Shown here: one piece after another, positions 33,819-43,367 of the stretch
How the letters are laid out: every line of letters starts with the position of its first letter
How positions within the stretch are numbered: position 1 is the first letter of the stretch
Assembly: GCA_017541885.1 (NCBI GenBank)
Contig: JAFXYF010000008.1
Span: 166,531 to 230,530, forward strand
DNA length: 64,000 nucleotides
Direction: 5' to 3'
Origin: Bacilli bacterium
GTDB lineage: Bacteria; Bacillota_I; Bacilli_A; RF39; UBA660
Position numbers and translations under genes: made by a program
Notes under the pieces: model-generated
Database searches by the model: none
What the model saw: the letters and a program-made list of their open reading frames with translations, nothing else
Told to the model about the DNA's origin: nothing

Positions 33819-34795
33819 ATCTTATAATCCTTATATAATTTTACGATAATACTATCGATATCTTCATGATCAATCTCAATATAAAGAATTGTTATCTTCT
33901 TAGATATGTTATTTAATAATTCTGAAATACTAATCTCTCTAGTATCAATTACTAAATCATATCCTTCTTTTGTCTTTGTCTTACTCTTTACGCCCTTATT
34001 TCTAATAGATAATTTATCATTAGTTTTAATTGAAACATACTTTTCTGTTTCATATTTATTTTGAAGTTTTTTTAAACTTCCATCGTATAAAACATGACCT
34101 TTTCCTATTAGAATAATTCTTTTTGCGAGAGATGTAATGTCCGCCATATCATGACTCGTCAAAATTACGGTTGTTTTCTTTTCTTTATTAAGTTTTTTAA
34201 TAAAATCTCTTACTACTTGCTTAGATACTGCATCAAGTCCAATTGTTGGTTCATCTAAGAATAATAACTCTGGACTATGTAGTAAACTAGCCGCAATCTC
34301 ACAGCGCATTCTCTGTCCTAGACTTAATTGTCTAACTGGAATGTTTATGATATCTTGAAGATTCAACATCTTTATTAAATCTTCCTTAGTTTCTAGATAT
34401 TCTTTCTCAGGTATTTCATAAATATCTTTTAAAAGATCAAAAGTATCTTCTGCTGGAATATCCCACCATAATTGACTTCTTTGACCAAAGACAACACCAA
34501 TTTTTTTAACATACTTTACTCGATCTTTCCAAGGAGTCATACCAGCAATACTACACTTACCAGAATCAGGAAGTAATATACCACTTAGTATTTTAATAGT
34601 AGTACTTTTACCTGCTCCATTAGGTCCAATATAACCAACTATTTCTCCTTTTTCGATTGAAAAAGAAATATCTTCTACTGCTTTCACATCTATATAATCT
34701 CTCTTAAAGAAAGACTTTATAGACTCTTTGAGTCCACTCTTTTTCTTAGCGACTTTGAAAGTTTTCGATATCTGCTTAACCTCGATGAATGACAT
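33815..34795 (-). CDS. ABC exporter ATP-binding protein
   Basis: The 326-residue ATPase has Walker A GPNGAGKST at residues 57-65, a Q-loop region, signature LSLGQRMRCEIA, Walker B LLFLDEPTIGLD and switch histidine in LTSHDMAD. After about residue 240 there is an extra C-terminal beta-rich domain typical of ABC-2 exporter ATPases such as NatA-like proteins. The N-terminal 30 residues include a basic SGLKESIKSFFKRDYIDVKA insertion. Start ATG 34795 has only a distant GGAG (about 14 bases), so initiation may be weak or use a different RBS. It is the first gene of the exporter operon. Confidence 0.92.
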   Translation of the reverse strand: MSFIEVKQISKTFKVAKKKSGLKESIKSFFKRDYIDVKAVEDISFSIEKGEIVGYIGPNGAGKSTTIKILSGILLPDSGKCSIAGMTPWKDRVKYVKKIGVVFGQRSQLWWDIPAEDTFDLLKDIYEIPEKEYLETKEDLIKMLNLQDIINIPVRQLSLGQRMRCEIAASLLHSPELLFLDEPTIGLDAVSKQVVRDFIKKLNKEKKTTVILTSHDMADITSLAKRIILIGKGHVLYDGSLKKLQNKYETEKYVSIKTNDKLSIRNKGVKSKTKTKEGYDLVIDTREISISELLNNISKKITILYIEIDHEDIDSIIVKLYKDYKI

Positions 34796-34911
34796 TTTTT
34801 TATTTCACACTCCTCTCCAACGCAAAAAAGCCACATGTCTATATACACGGGGTATAAGTCATCTAGCTCTTTTGCAAAAACGTCAAAACGAGTATATAAC
34901 AAAAAAAATAA
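34796..34911 (-). promoter_or_regulatory. Leader region of the ABC exporter operon, with small inverted repeat
   Basis: About 115 bases between the YbjQ terminator and the ATPase start. On the minus strand it contains TTGACG, and TATAC-N5-GTATA further down. This is the only noticeable dyad and could be an operator. No -10 with good spacing is evident. No riboswitch class is recognised. Confidence 0.3.
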
Positions 34912-34941
34912 AAAGTAAAGAACTTTTTAATTCTTTACTTT
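34912..34941 (-). terminator. Intrinsic terminator of the YbjQ-like gene
   Basis: AAAGTAAAGAA / TTCTTTACTTT 11-bp stem with an 8-base loop and T-rich flank on the minus strand. It overlaps the stop codon. Confidence 0.75.
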
Positions 34942-35249
34942 AATTTAACAGCAGTACCATAAACAATAATTTCTGCGGCACCTTGCATTACAGCAGAAGA
35001 ACCATATCTAATTCCAACTACTGCATCAGCTCCTAAACTAGTAGCTTCATCAACCATTCTTTTAGTCGCAATTTGTCTTGCTTCTCTAATCATTTCAGTA
35101 TAACCTTTAATCTCTCCGCCTACTAGTGTTTTCATTCCAGCCATAAAATCACGGCAAAAGTTTTTAGATTGTACAACTTCTCCTTTAACTACTCCTAAAG
35201 ATTCTTTAATCTCTTTTCCTTTAATTTCTTCTGTAGATACTAATAACAT
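34935..35249 (-). CDS. YbjQ-family (heavy-metal-binding-domain) protein
   Basis: The 104-residue protein matches the YbjQ/UPF0145 family: MLLVSTEEIKGKEIKESLG at the N-terminus, FCRDFMAGMKTLVGGEIKGY in the middle, and SLGADAVVGIRYGSS near the end. The family forms small oligomeric beta-barrels; a metal-binding role is suggested but unproven. ATG 35249 follows AGGAGG. It lies 9 bases downstream of the small membrane protein gene, so the two are likely co-transcribed. Confidence 0.92.
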   Translation of the reverse strand: MLLVSTEEIKGKEIKESLGVVKGEVVQSKNFCRDFMAGMKTLVGGEIKGYTEMIREARQIATKRMVDEATSLGADAVVGIRYGSSAVMQGAAEIIVYGTAVKLK

Positions 35250-35258
35250 ATATACCTC

Positions 35259-35492
35259 CTAATATTTTTTTGCTTCCTCTTCTTCTCCACTTTTAATTTC
35301 TTTTACTCTAAATACTAAAGCAAGAATTATTCCTACAAGAGGAATCGATAAAAAAAGTAAAATTATAAAAAATAATGGTAAAGGAAAATCTTTTGTAAAT
35401 ATACCTGCAGCTGTAAAAAATAAAAATAGCGATCCAAAATAAAGAATAAATACAGATGCAGAAATAATAGCTCCCCATAACTTCTTATTCAT
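35259..35492 (-). CDS. Small two-helix membrane protein
   Basis: The 77-residue product has two membrane helices (about 8-32 and 40-62), the first with a GSLFLFFTAAGIF pattern, and an acidic tail (KEIKSGEEEEAKKY). AGAGGAGG precedes ATG 35492. It is directly upstream of the YbjQ-like gene. No known family; a membrane partner for the YbjQ protein is possible by position only. Confidence 0.75.
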   Translation of the reverse strand: MNKKLWGAIISASVFILYFGSLFLFFTAAGIFTKDFPLPLFFIILLFLSIPLVGIILALVFRVKEIKSGEEEEAKKY

Positions 35493-35533
35493 AATAATAC
35501 CTCCTCTAAAATAAGTATATACTAAACAATAAA

Positions 35534-35562
35534 AAAAAGATATTAGAAACTAATATCTTTTT
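35534..35562 (-). terminator. Intrinsic terminator of the giant repeat protein gene
   Basis: AAAAAGATATTAG / CTAATATCTTTTT perfect 13-bp stem with loop AAA and a T run. It reaches the stop codon. Confidence 0.85.
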
Positions 35563-38500
35563 TATTTAAAATTAACTTTTGCTCCTTCAATATCTCCACC
35601 AGCTAAGTAATCTTCCATCATATCAGTAATATCATTACCATATGTACCCTTCTTTTCTTGTGCTCTTAGCATCGTATTAGATACATTAGCAGCAAGTAAT
35701 GCAGCAGAAGTAGCACAAATAATAGTTGATTCCATATCACTAGGAAGATAACTTAATGCAACCATTGGCATAGCATGTAAATCTTGAAGTGAATTTGCTA
35801 AGTTAGATGTCTCTACAATAGCTTGATTCATATCAGCAATTGCATTAGGATGAGCTACTAAATATTCCATAGATTGTTCAACTGCAGTTAAATCAAATTG
35901 TGGATGAGTAGCAGCATATGGTTTTAATATATCTAAACTACTTTGAATTACACTATTCAATGTAACATGAGCACCATTACTAATCTCAGCCATTCTACTT
36001 AATGCTTCAGCTTGATTAATTATACCTTGAGTATAATCAGCAGTAACAGCATTAATTTGATTTGTTACATCAATATTAAATTGATTATATGCAGCATGTC
36101 CTGCAGCATCAGCTGCACGATACGCATTATTAAATGTCCAATTAGTTGTATCTAAGTTTGCTCTTTCACGAACTCCAGCATTAGTTAATACATCTTGTCT
36201 TATTTGAGCTTCAATTCCATTTTGGAAAGTTTCTTGCTTTCCTGCAATGCTCTCTCCAGTTTTATTTGCATAATACATAGTAGCATTATTTTGAGCATTA
36301 ACTGTATTAGCTTGAGCTTCTTGTTCGTTTGTTATACGCTTACCTTCAATTTGATGAACACGAATTGCATTAATAGCACTGATTGCAGCACTAGTTACAG
36401 CCACTGTCGTAAATAAATCTCTAATAAATGGATCATCACGATAATCAAATTGTTCTGCAACTGGACTATAGTACTTACTTCCTACACTTCTCTTACCAGC
36501 TAAGCTTCCTCTGATTTCAGTATTCTTGTAATAGCAACTCTCTAATCCCATAAAGTTTTGAACAATTGCTTCATCATCATTTGTAGCTAAAGCAGTATTA
36601 AGTCTTCTACCTAAAAGTCCTAATTGATGTTGTAAATCATTATCAAAGTCATTAGTCTTTGCAAATCTAAGTCCAACATAATTTAACTTAGTAGATACTG
36701 CTTTAAAGTCTTCTTCAATTCCATGTACTCCACCAGATAATAGAGTATCAGCTTTCTTTCTATTATCAATAATAGATCTAACATGAACTGAAGCTTCCTT
36801 CATTAATTCTTTACGTTTATTTTCTAATGAACCAGTATCTTTACCAGTCTTCTTAATCTTTTCTTCTAAAGCTTTAATCTGACCTAATAAAGTAAATAAT
36901 GTTACATAGTCTTTTCTAACTACATCATTTAATTTATCTACTCTACCCATTCCATATTGTTTTAATCTATCTAAGATTAATGGGTTAATTTGATTATTCA
37001 TATCAGTCTTTAATTGAGAACCTCTATATTCATCAAATAATACATCTAATTCATCAGAATCAAGTCTTCCTAAACGTTCTTCTATTGTTCTCATAGCATC
37101 TATAGCTCTAGGACTACTAATAAGTCTACTAGATAACTTACGATAGAATCCTACACCAGCTCTAATAATTGCTGGAACAATATGTACGATATTATAAGCA
37201 AAATTACCACTATGTAACTCTTCTCTAAATCCTTTAGCAATTTGTAAGTTACTAGATTTATATCTCTTAACATCTTTTGCTCTAATATCTAAATTTGTAG
37301 TTACTTTATCTAAGATATCCTCAACGTGAGGTCTAACTACTACATTACCTAAATCTTTAATTTGTACATCAATATAATTAATCTTTAATTTAGGTCCTTT
37401 ACTCATCTTAGCAATACTATTAATGATTTGATTAGTATCATTACTAATCTTATGACAAGGCATATCTTGAATCATTGTAGGTATTGCAAGTGTCTTAATT
37501 CCAAATCTATCAAGTACATCATCTGGAGCATAAACTTGATTATTATCATTTAAATCTCTAAATAATGTAATCTTTTCAGTTTTTTGTCTCTTAGTACTTT
37601 CTTCTCCTTCTTCTAGAGAAGTATCATCCATTACAATAGGAGCAACAATCTCCTCTTCTACTGGTTCAGTCTCAGGTACTGTCTCAGGCTCAGTTGGAGC
37701 TTCTGTTTCAGGTTCTGTTTCTGGAACTGTTTCAGGTTCAGTTGGAGCTTCTGTTTCTGGAACTGTAGGAATTTCAGCTTCAGGCTCAGTCTCAGGTACT
37801 GTTTCTGGTTCAGTCTCAGGAACTGTTACAGGTTCAAATACCTCAATAGGTTCAGAAACTTCTTCAACAACTGGAATAGTCTCAGTTGAAGCAATCTTCT
37901 CTTCTTCTACTTCAACTTCAGGTACTGTTTCAGATTCAGTTTCAGGTACTGTTTCTGGTTCAGTCTCTGGAACAGTTGTCTCCTCTACTACCTTTTCAAC
38001 ATCTGAATTACTTACTACTACTGAATATGGAGAATAATCATTATTTTGATTATTCATAATATCAATAACATCTTCTGCATTAACTCTGAAAGACGCTATT
38101 CCATTAACCTTAACTTCATCAGAAGCAGGTTCAATATTAAATCTTTCAAATACAGGTTTATAAGCATAGAACTTACCATCTTCTGTATCTTTATAAATAT
38201 CAATTCTTTCAATTGGTTCTTTTTCTTGAACTTCTGCTGGAGTAGTAGTCTCTTCTACAACAGGAATATCAGTATCAACATTTTCTTCAAATATAGGAAT
38301 ATCTTCTTCTTTGTTTTCTTCTATTTCTTCCTTAGTATCATTTACTTCTTTTTCTTTCTTATAAAGAACATAATGTGACTTAACTCCACCAGTTTCTTCA
38401 TCAAATCCCATATCTTCAAAATGAATATCTAACTCATCATCGCTAGGTAATTCTACATCAGAATTTAATAGCATTTCTTTTAATAATACTTTTTTCTCAT

Positions 38501-41003
38501 CATCTGAAATAGTAGGATCAATTACCCAATCACCTTCAGCAAATGCATCAGGATCACTAAATGTTACTGCTTCAACATTCTCTTTTGGTAAAGTAATGTT
38601 TTTAAATTCTATCTCATATGGATATTTTTTATTATATTGATTAGCAACTAATCTTTCTACATCTTCAGCTTTAATCTCAGCACCAACTTCTTCATTTAAC
38701 ATTACATCTTCAGAAATAGGTTCTAAGCCATATTTATCTATTACATTTTTATAAGTATATAATTTAGCATCTTCTGTATCTTTGAAGATATCAATCTTAT
38801 CTACTTCTACTTTTCTACGAACTATTCTAATTGGTATACGTTCAACAATATAAGGAGAATAATCATTATTAGCATTTTCTTCAATTGCTTCAACATCAAC
38901 TATATCTATTGGATAACATAATGCTCCAGCAACTTTAACTCCTTCACCAATTGGATCAATATCAAATCTTTCAAAAGCATAACGTCTTGCATAGAAATGA
39001 TCAGGTTCTTCTTGATCAACAAAAATTGAATATCTTTCAGTTAATTTCTTTCTTTCTACTTTTGCTGATTCTTCTTTCTTCTTATTTCCAAAGATTTGGT
39101 CATAATAGATTTTTAAATATTTAATATATTCTGCATCAGTTTCATTAACTTTTCTATCTCTAGGTTTCTTAAAGTTAGTTCCAGGAATATATTCATTTTT
39201 ATCTTCTACTACTTTGTCTTCTTCAACAACATTTTCTTCTTCTTTTGGTCTTTCAACATAAGGTATTACTCTGTCATAAAATGGCATTACCTCATCTTTT
39301 TCTTCTACCTTTTCTTTTTCAACATAAGGCATTACAATGTCACCATATGGCATTACAATGTCACCATATGGCATTACCTCATCTTTTTGAATTTCAGTAT
39401 CCTCAAATTCAATAAAGTAAGGAGAATAATCATTCTTTTGATTATTTAAAATATTTTCTGCATCTTTTGGCTCTACTTCAAAGCAAAGAGCTCCATCTAC
39501 ATATACTGGATCTCCAACTTCAAAGATATTAAAACGATCAAATACATTCTCACGAACAAATACCTTATCAGGGAATCTCTTATCTCTATAGAAAGTAATC
39601 TTCTCATTAAGGCCTTTTCTTCTCTCCATTACTTCTTTCATGTCATCAGGTACTTCTCCAGGTTGATAAGTTAAATCAACCTTTTCAACTACCTTTATCT
39701 TTTCAGGCATCTTAGAAGCATTCTTACGAATATTTTCTAAAGAGCTAGGCTTAATAATTAATACTCTTTGTTTTCCAAGTAAATGAGCTTCAGCTTCAAT
39801 TCCATATAAAGCTTCTACTAAGTTAAGAACACTCTTCTCTTCATTCTCTTTCTTAGCCTCAATTAACTCATTTAATATTTCTTTACGAATAGCTTTAATA
39901 ATTCTCTTTTGTTCAGGAGTTCTTTCTTTATAAGGAATCTTAATAATATCTCCTAAACCTTTCTTATCAATAATAGCATTAACTAACTTACGACTTCTAA
40001 AGTTATCAGTTATTTCTTTATATTCTAAAGCAGATAGTCCTAATTCAACAGCAGTATCATAATCTCTCTTAATTCTATCTCTCTTTTTCTTTAGTTTTCT
40101 TAACTCTTGAACTTCATTATCTATTTGAGCTCTTACTGATAAAGATTCCTCATTTTCTGCCATTTTTTCATGAATTAATTCTTGAATCTTTTTATCAAAT
40201 TCTTCAGGATTCATAGTATTCTTTAATCCTTCAGTTTGATCTCCAAGCAATTGTTTAATTCTCTCATATGAATCTAAATATTCTTTCATATGAACAGTAA
40301 TTGCATCTTGAATACTATTCATTTCTGAATCAATTTCTTCTAATGTCTTCTCAAATGGAATATAATCATCTCTTCTAGATTCATTAACTAAATTATCAAG
40401 TACATCAGATACTTCTACAATTCTATTAGATAATCTAGATATCTCATCAGGATCATTAGAAGAACTAACTTTTTCTCTTAAAGAAATAAGTTCTTCATAT
40501 ATTTTTTGAATCTTTTCATTATGATCTAATTGATCACTAATCTTAAAAGCTTCTCTAACTCTTTCTTTCTTAACACGATAAACAGTAAATCCTGCAGTAG
40601 CAGTTTCTTTATTAACTTTATCGTATCCAATCTCAATCTCATCTTCTTTCGGAACATTAACTCCAGCATCCTTCATCATTTCAATGATCTTGCCTCTTTG
40701 CTCTAAAGGAGATGCATGTAAGTCATCAATTGTCCAATTTCCAGAATAGATTTCTTTTCTTGATATTTTATATGGGACTTTTTTATTATATGTTCTTGTT
40801 ACTACATAATGAGAATTTTGGGCTTCTTTATCTTTATTTTCGTATTCGATATGGTATTCAGATTTATTTTCAACTTTGATTCCGGCTTTTTTCATTTGAT
40901 TAAAAATAGATTGGTTTAATTTAGATTTTTTATTGTTAAGAGCGATGTCACCTTCAAATACCTTTTCAGTAACTCTCTCATCTTCATAGATAATACTTTC
41001 CAT
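35562..41003 (-). CDS. Giant 1813-residue repeat protein, unknown function
   Basis: The product has 1813 residues from ATG 41003 (MESIIYEDE; GGTGGTGA upstream). There is no signal peptide, so it looks cytoplasmic. Repeat type B (about 60-70 residues) occurs near residues 30-80, 90-155 and 812-885 and contains motifs like GNWTIDDLHASP and GDWVIDPTISDDEKK. Repeat type A (about 65 residues) occurs five times near 469, 656, 733, 933 and 1143 with ITFYRDKRFPDKVF, FDRFNI, VDGALCF and NNDYSPY. Long charged coiled coils fill about 155-440 and 1340-1500. Residues about 1000-1120 are PETEP-type low complexity. Two hydrophobic stretches occur in the last 400 residues. No enzyme motif is seen. It is co-oriented with a DUF1292 gene 17 bases upstream. 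Confidence 0.8.
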   Translation of the reverse strand: MESIIYEDERVTEKVFEGDIALNNKKSKLNQSIFNQMKKAGIKVENKSEYHIEYENKDKEAQNSHYVVTRTYNKKVPYKISRKEIYSGNWTIDDLHASPLEQRGKIIEMMKDAGVNVPKEDEIEIGYDKVNKETATAGFTVYRVKKERVREAFKISDQLDHNEKIQKIYEELISLREKVSSSNDPDEISRLSNRIVEVSDVLDNLVNESRRDDYIPFEKTLEEIDSEMNSIQDAITVHMKEYLDSYERIKQLLGDQTEGLKNTMNPEEFDKKIQELIHEKMAENEESLSVRAQIDNEVQELRKLKKKRDRIKRDYDTAVELGLSALEYKEITDNFRSRKLVNAIIDKKGLGDIIKIPYKERTPEQKRIIKAIRKEILNELIEAKKENEEKSVLNLVEALYGIEAEAHLLGKQRVLIIKPSSLENIRKNASKMPEKIKVVEKVDLTYQPGEVPDDMKEVMERRKGLNEKITFYRDKRFPDKVFVRENVFDRFNIFEVGDPVYVDGALCFEVEPKDAENILNNQKNDYSPYFIEFEDTEIQKDEVMPYGDIVMPYGDIVMPYVEKEKVEEKDEVMPFYDRVIPYVERPKEEENVVEEDKVVEDKNEYIPGTNFKKPRDRKVNETDAEYIKYLKIYYDQIFGNKKKEESAKVERKKLTERYSIFVDQEEPDHFYARRYAFERFDIDPIGEGVKVAGALCYPIDIVDVEAIEENANNDYSPYIVERIPIRIVRRKVEVDKIDIFKDTEDAKLYTYKNVIDKYGLEPISEDVMLNEEVGAEIKAEDVERLVANQYNKKYPYEIEFKNITLPKENVEAVTFSDPDAFAEGDWVIDPTISDDEKKVLLKEMLLNSDVELPSDDELDIHFEDMGFDEETGGVKSHYVLYKKEKEVNDTKEEIEENKEEDIPIFEENVDTDIPVVEETTTPAEVQEKEPIERIDIYKDTEDGKFYAYKPVFERFNIEPASDEVKVNGIASFRVNAEDVIDIMNNQNNDYSPYSVVVSNSDVEKVVEETTVPETEPETVPETESETVPEVEVEEEKIASTETIPVVEEVSEPIEVFEPVTVPETEPETVPETEPEAEIPTVPETEAPTEPETVPETEPETEAPTEPETVPETEPVEEEIVAPIVMDDTSLEEGEESTKRQKTEKITLFRDLNDNNQVYAPDDVLDRFGIKTLAIPTMIQDMPCHKISNDTNQIINSIAKMSKGPKLKINYIDVQIKDLGNVVVRPHVEDILDKVTTNLDIRAKDVKRYKSSNLQIAKGFREELHSGNFAYNIVHIVPAIIRAGVGFYRKLSSRLISSPRAIDAMRTIEERLGRLDSDELDVLFDEYRGSQLKTDMNNQINPLILDRLKQYGMGRVDKLNDVVRKDYVTLFTLLGQIKALEEKIKKTGKDTGSLENKRKELMKEASVHVRSIIDNRKKADTLLSGGVHGIEEDFKAVSTKLNYVGLRFAKTNDFDNDLQHQLGLLGRRLNTALATNDDEAIVQNFMGLESCYYKNTEIRGSLAGKRSVGSKYYSPVAEQFDYRDDPFIRDLFTTVAVTSAAISAINAIRVHQIEGKRITNEQEAQANTVNAQNNATMYYANKTGESIAGKQETFQNGIEAQIRQDVLTNAGVRERANLDTTNWTFNNAYRAADAAGHAAYNQFNIDVTNQINAVTADYTQGIINQAEALSRMAEISNGAHVTLNSVIQSSLDILKPYAATHPQFDLTAVEQSMEYLVAHPNAIADMNQAIVETSNLANSLQDLHAMPMVALSYLPSDMESTIICATSAALLAANVSNTMLRAQEKKGTYGNDITDMMEDYLAGGDIEGAKVNFK
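37640..38000 (-). repeat. Low-complexity PETEPE-coding repeat
   Basis: Short imperfect repeats encode PETEPETVPETE-type runs within the giant protein gene. Such tracts are prone to length change and probably form an extended acidic linker. Confidence 0.8.
39330..39371 (-). repeat. Two perfect 21-bp tandem repeats in the giant gene
   Basis: The 21-base unit at 39330-39350 is repeated exactly at 39351-39371, encoding two copies of a VMPYGDI heptad. Degenerate VMPY copies follow on both sides. Perfect identity suggests recent slippage. Confidence 0.85.
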
Positions 41004-41020
41004 TGTCTTCACCACCAAAA

Positions 41021-41293
41021 CTACTTATTGTCATCATCAAACTGAGTAAGGACCTCACCAATCATTTCTAATTCTTTTTCATCTTTAATGTCTTCCAACA
41101 CTAACTTAGATTTAAATGGATCAAATGAAGAAACGTATATATTCTTACGACCATTGGATGCTACAGAATTATCAGTATATCCAACGTAAGACTTCATAGT
41201 ATCTTCGGAATCAAATGTGAATAGGATATCACACTCTACTGTCTTACCATCTTTTTCTAGTTGAATTTTATCATTTTCAAAGTCAAATTCCAT
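41021..41293 (-). CDS. DUF1292 family protein
   Basis: The 90-residue acidic protein (MEFDFENDKIQLEKDGKTVE, CDILFTFDSEDTMKSYVGYTD) fits DUF1292, a small family of Firmicutes often found near yrrK/yqgF. Function unknown. ATG 41293 follows GGAGG by 9 bases; the longer MRIWWRLFD start is not supported. It is 17 bases upstream of the giant repeat gene and likely co-transcribed with it. Confidence 0.88.
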   Translation of the reverse strand: MEFDFENDKIQLEKDGKTVECDILFTFDSEDTMKSYVGYTDNSVASNGRKNIYVSSFDPFKSKLVLEDIKDEKELEMIGEVLTQFDDDNK

Positions 41294-41352
41294 ATCAAAA
41301 AGCCTCCACCATATTCTCATTGTTATACTATTTTAGTTTATCATTTTAACAA

Positions 41353-41380
41353 AAAAAAGTCAACGTAATTGACCTTTTTT
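41353..41380 (-). terminator. Intrinsic terminator of the 41.4-44.8 kb gene group
   Basis: GTCAA / TTGAC core with A/T extensions (one mismatch) and a long T run on the minus strand, at the end of the TasA-like small membrane protein gene. Confidence 0.7.
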
Positions 41381-41960
41381 AGCTCTCAACTTCTACACGA
41401 ATTTTATCGCCATCTTTAACGGCTTCTGGATTCTTAACTTTGATGTAATAAATAACCTCTTCTTTTTCTTTAATACCAAAGTCTTCACCCTCAATTACCG
41501 TCCTATTTGCATCATTCATTAAGTTGTCTCCAGTATTGTTTTTTAATACCTCAATTTCTACACCAGTATCATTGATAATTGTAAGTGAGTATCTAGCCCC
41601 ATCTTTATTAATTTTATTACCTCTAAAATTAGTTACTTTTAATAAATAATCTTTATTTTTTAATCCTTCTAGATCTAAATCAATATAATTATTAGTATTC
41701 TTCTCTAAAATAGAAAATACAATATTGCTTTTTCCAGGCATATCTTCTCCACCTTTAACAAAAACCAAAGCTCCTAGAATTAAAACAATTATTAAAAGTA
41801 TTCCAAAAGTTACATATAAGAACTTATATGATGATACAAAGCTCTTAAAACGTACTCCAAATGGTTCAGGATTAGGTACTGCACTCTTCTCCTCTACTAC
41901 TTTTTTCTTTTTTACTTCCTTTGTAGCTTTCTTTTTAGTACTCTTTTTCTTTTCTTCCAT
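41379..41960 (-). CDS. Lys-rich membrane protein with TasA-like beta domain
   Basis: The product has 193 residues from ATG 41960 (MEEKKKS; GAGGAT upstream). It starts with a very basic cytoplasmic tail (KKKATKEVKKKKVV), then a membrane helix (FLYVTFGILLIIVLILGALV, about 45-65). A small extracytoplasmic domain follows, with YLLKVTNFRG and IKEKEEVIYYIKVKNPE. The domain resembles the beta-sandwich of small secreted neighbours. No known family. It starts 15 bases after the end of the next gene upstream and probably shares its transcript. Confidence 0.75.
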   Translation of the reverse strand: MEEKKKSTKKKATKEVKKKKVVEEKSAVPNPEPFGVRFKSFVSSYKFLYVTFGILLIIVLILGALVFVKGGEDMPGKSNIVFSILEKNTNNYIDLDLEGLKNKDYLLKVTNFRGNKINKDGARYSLTIINDTGVEIEVLKNNTGDNLMNDANRTVIEGEDFGIKEKEEVIYYIKVKNPEAVKDGDKIRVEVES

Positions 41961-41975
41961 GATTATCCTCACTTT

Positions 41976-43343
41976 CTACTTTTCTAATCTCAATTTTATT
42001 TTATCACGATTTTCTTTTAATTTGTTAGATTCTTCATCAGTTAATGTACTTCTAAGTATAGATTCACTTACATCTTCCATTATTTTAGCAGTAGAACTGA
42101 TCTTAGATTCAGCAATTATTTCACCTTGAATCTTAATTACCATATCATCCATAATCTTAAAAGTTAAATTATCAGTTCTAGTATAAGAATTCTTCTTTAT
42201 ATCAGTATTTTTAGAATAATAAGTAATATCATATTTATCATTTTCTAATTCTAAAGTCATAGTAAACATAAAGTTTTTCTTATCTTTTTCTACTTTTATA
42301 GAACCAATTTCATTTCTAAATTTATCATATACAAGTATATTTATTTTTTTATTATCAAAAGAACATTTAGCTCTATATTCAATTTCATTATTTTCTGAAT
42401 AATAGAATAATCCTTCACTTAAATTACCTTCATATGAATAAGTTTTCTTATAATCATCTTTTAAATAAACTACTTCATATTTAACTGGTTTAAAGAAAGG
42501 TTTAGATACATAAATACTAATAGTATAACTTTCATTTTTCTTTAAGTATTTCTTCTTTTCACTTACTTTCCAATCTTCATAATCAGGATACATCAAAGAT
42601 AATATTTGACTAGCTCTTTTATCATTCTTTAAATCTTTTAAAAGTCCTTTTAATAAAGTTTTATAACTCTTATTAGTTATCTTATAAGATATTTGTCCAG
42701 CTTTAATAGTATTATCACCAACAAAAGTCTCTACATCATATCCATTAAGTTCTTCTTTACCAATATTTTTCTTTAAAGAATCTCTAATAAAATAATATAA
42801 ATAGTCTATATTATCTGCAGTAGTAGTATCTTTCTTGAAAGATTCAAAATAGTTATTGCCTCCATCATTAACATATTGTTTAACAACATTATTAATAAAA
42901 AAATACTCTGTAGAATTTTCTATATAATATTTACCAGAAAATATCTCTTCTTCACCTATTTTACTATCTAATGAATAAAATACTAATCCTTTATCTTTAT
43001 TATGTTTAAATGAATAGTCTACATCCATTTTAGATAAATTAATAAGTTTATTATTTTTCTTTTTATACTCTAGATCAGTTTTACTTTTATTTTGATACTC
43101 TTCACTAGATAAATTCATCTTAAGATTACCTTCTACAGTAAACTTATCTCCAACCATATAATCAGGATCAATACTTAATACCTTATCAGTCTTATCAAAA
43201 ACCTGATCAATCATTTTATGAAATATATAATCTTCTCTACTAATTCTAGTATAATAAACTCCATAATAAATTAAAAATACTGCTATGGCAATTAAAATAA
43301 CAAAAAATAAAATCTTTAAAAATAATTTCATTTTTCGACTCAT
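41976..43343 (-). CDS. Membrane-anchored extracytoplasmic protein, unknown
   Basis: The product has 455 residues from ATG 43343 (MSRKMKLF), with GGTGA 5 bases upstream. It has an N-terminal membrane helix (about 6-28), and the rest is extracytoplasmic and rich in Lys, Asp and Tyr. The pattern of alternating strands (KFTVEGNLKMNLSSEEYQNK, GKYYIENSTEYFFINNV, YDVETFVGDNT) resembles large beta-layer lipoprotein-like proteins of Firmicutes, but I cannot name the family. It has its own -10 (TGATATAAT, 43368-43376) after the terminator of the upstream pair. Confidence 0.75.
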   Translation of the reverse strand: MSRKMKLFLKILFFVILIAIAVFLIYYGVYYTRISREDYIFHKMIDQVFDKTDKVLSIDPDYMVGDKFTVEGNLKMNLSSEEYQNKSKTDLEYKKKNNKLINLSKMDVDYSFKHNKDKGLVFYSLDSKIGEEEIFSGKYYIENSTEYFFINNVVKQYVNDGGNNYFESFKKDTTTADNIDYLYYFIRDSLKKNIGKEELNGYDVETFVGDNTIKAGQISYKITNKSYKTLLKGLLKDLKNDKRASQILSLMYPDYEDWKVSEKKKYLKKNESYTISIYVSKPFFKPVKYEVVYLKDDYKKTYSYEGNLSEGLFYYSENNEIEYRAKCSFDNKKINILVYDKFRNEIGSIKVEKDKKNFMFTMTLELENDKYDITYYSKNTDIKKNSYTRTDNLTFKIMDDMVIKIQGEIIAESKISSTAKIMEDVSESILRSTLTDEESNKLKENRDKIKLRLEK

Positions 43344-43367
43344 TTTAGTCACCATCCTATCATATTA

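Noticed and set aside
34717..34902. 61-residue minus-strand frame ahead of and overlapping the ABC ATPase gene
   Set aside because: It overlaps the ATPase start region in another frame, has no RBS and no sensible composition. Treated as a shadow frame.
35562..41003. Phage tape-measure or tail protein
   Set aside because: No other phage genes nearby, and the repeats and acidic linker do not look like a tape-measure protein.
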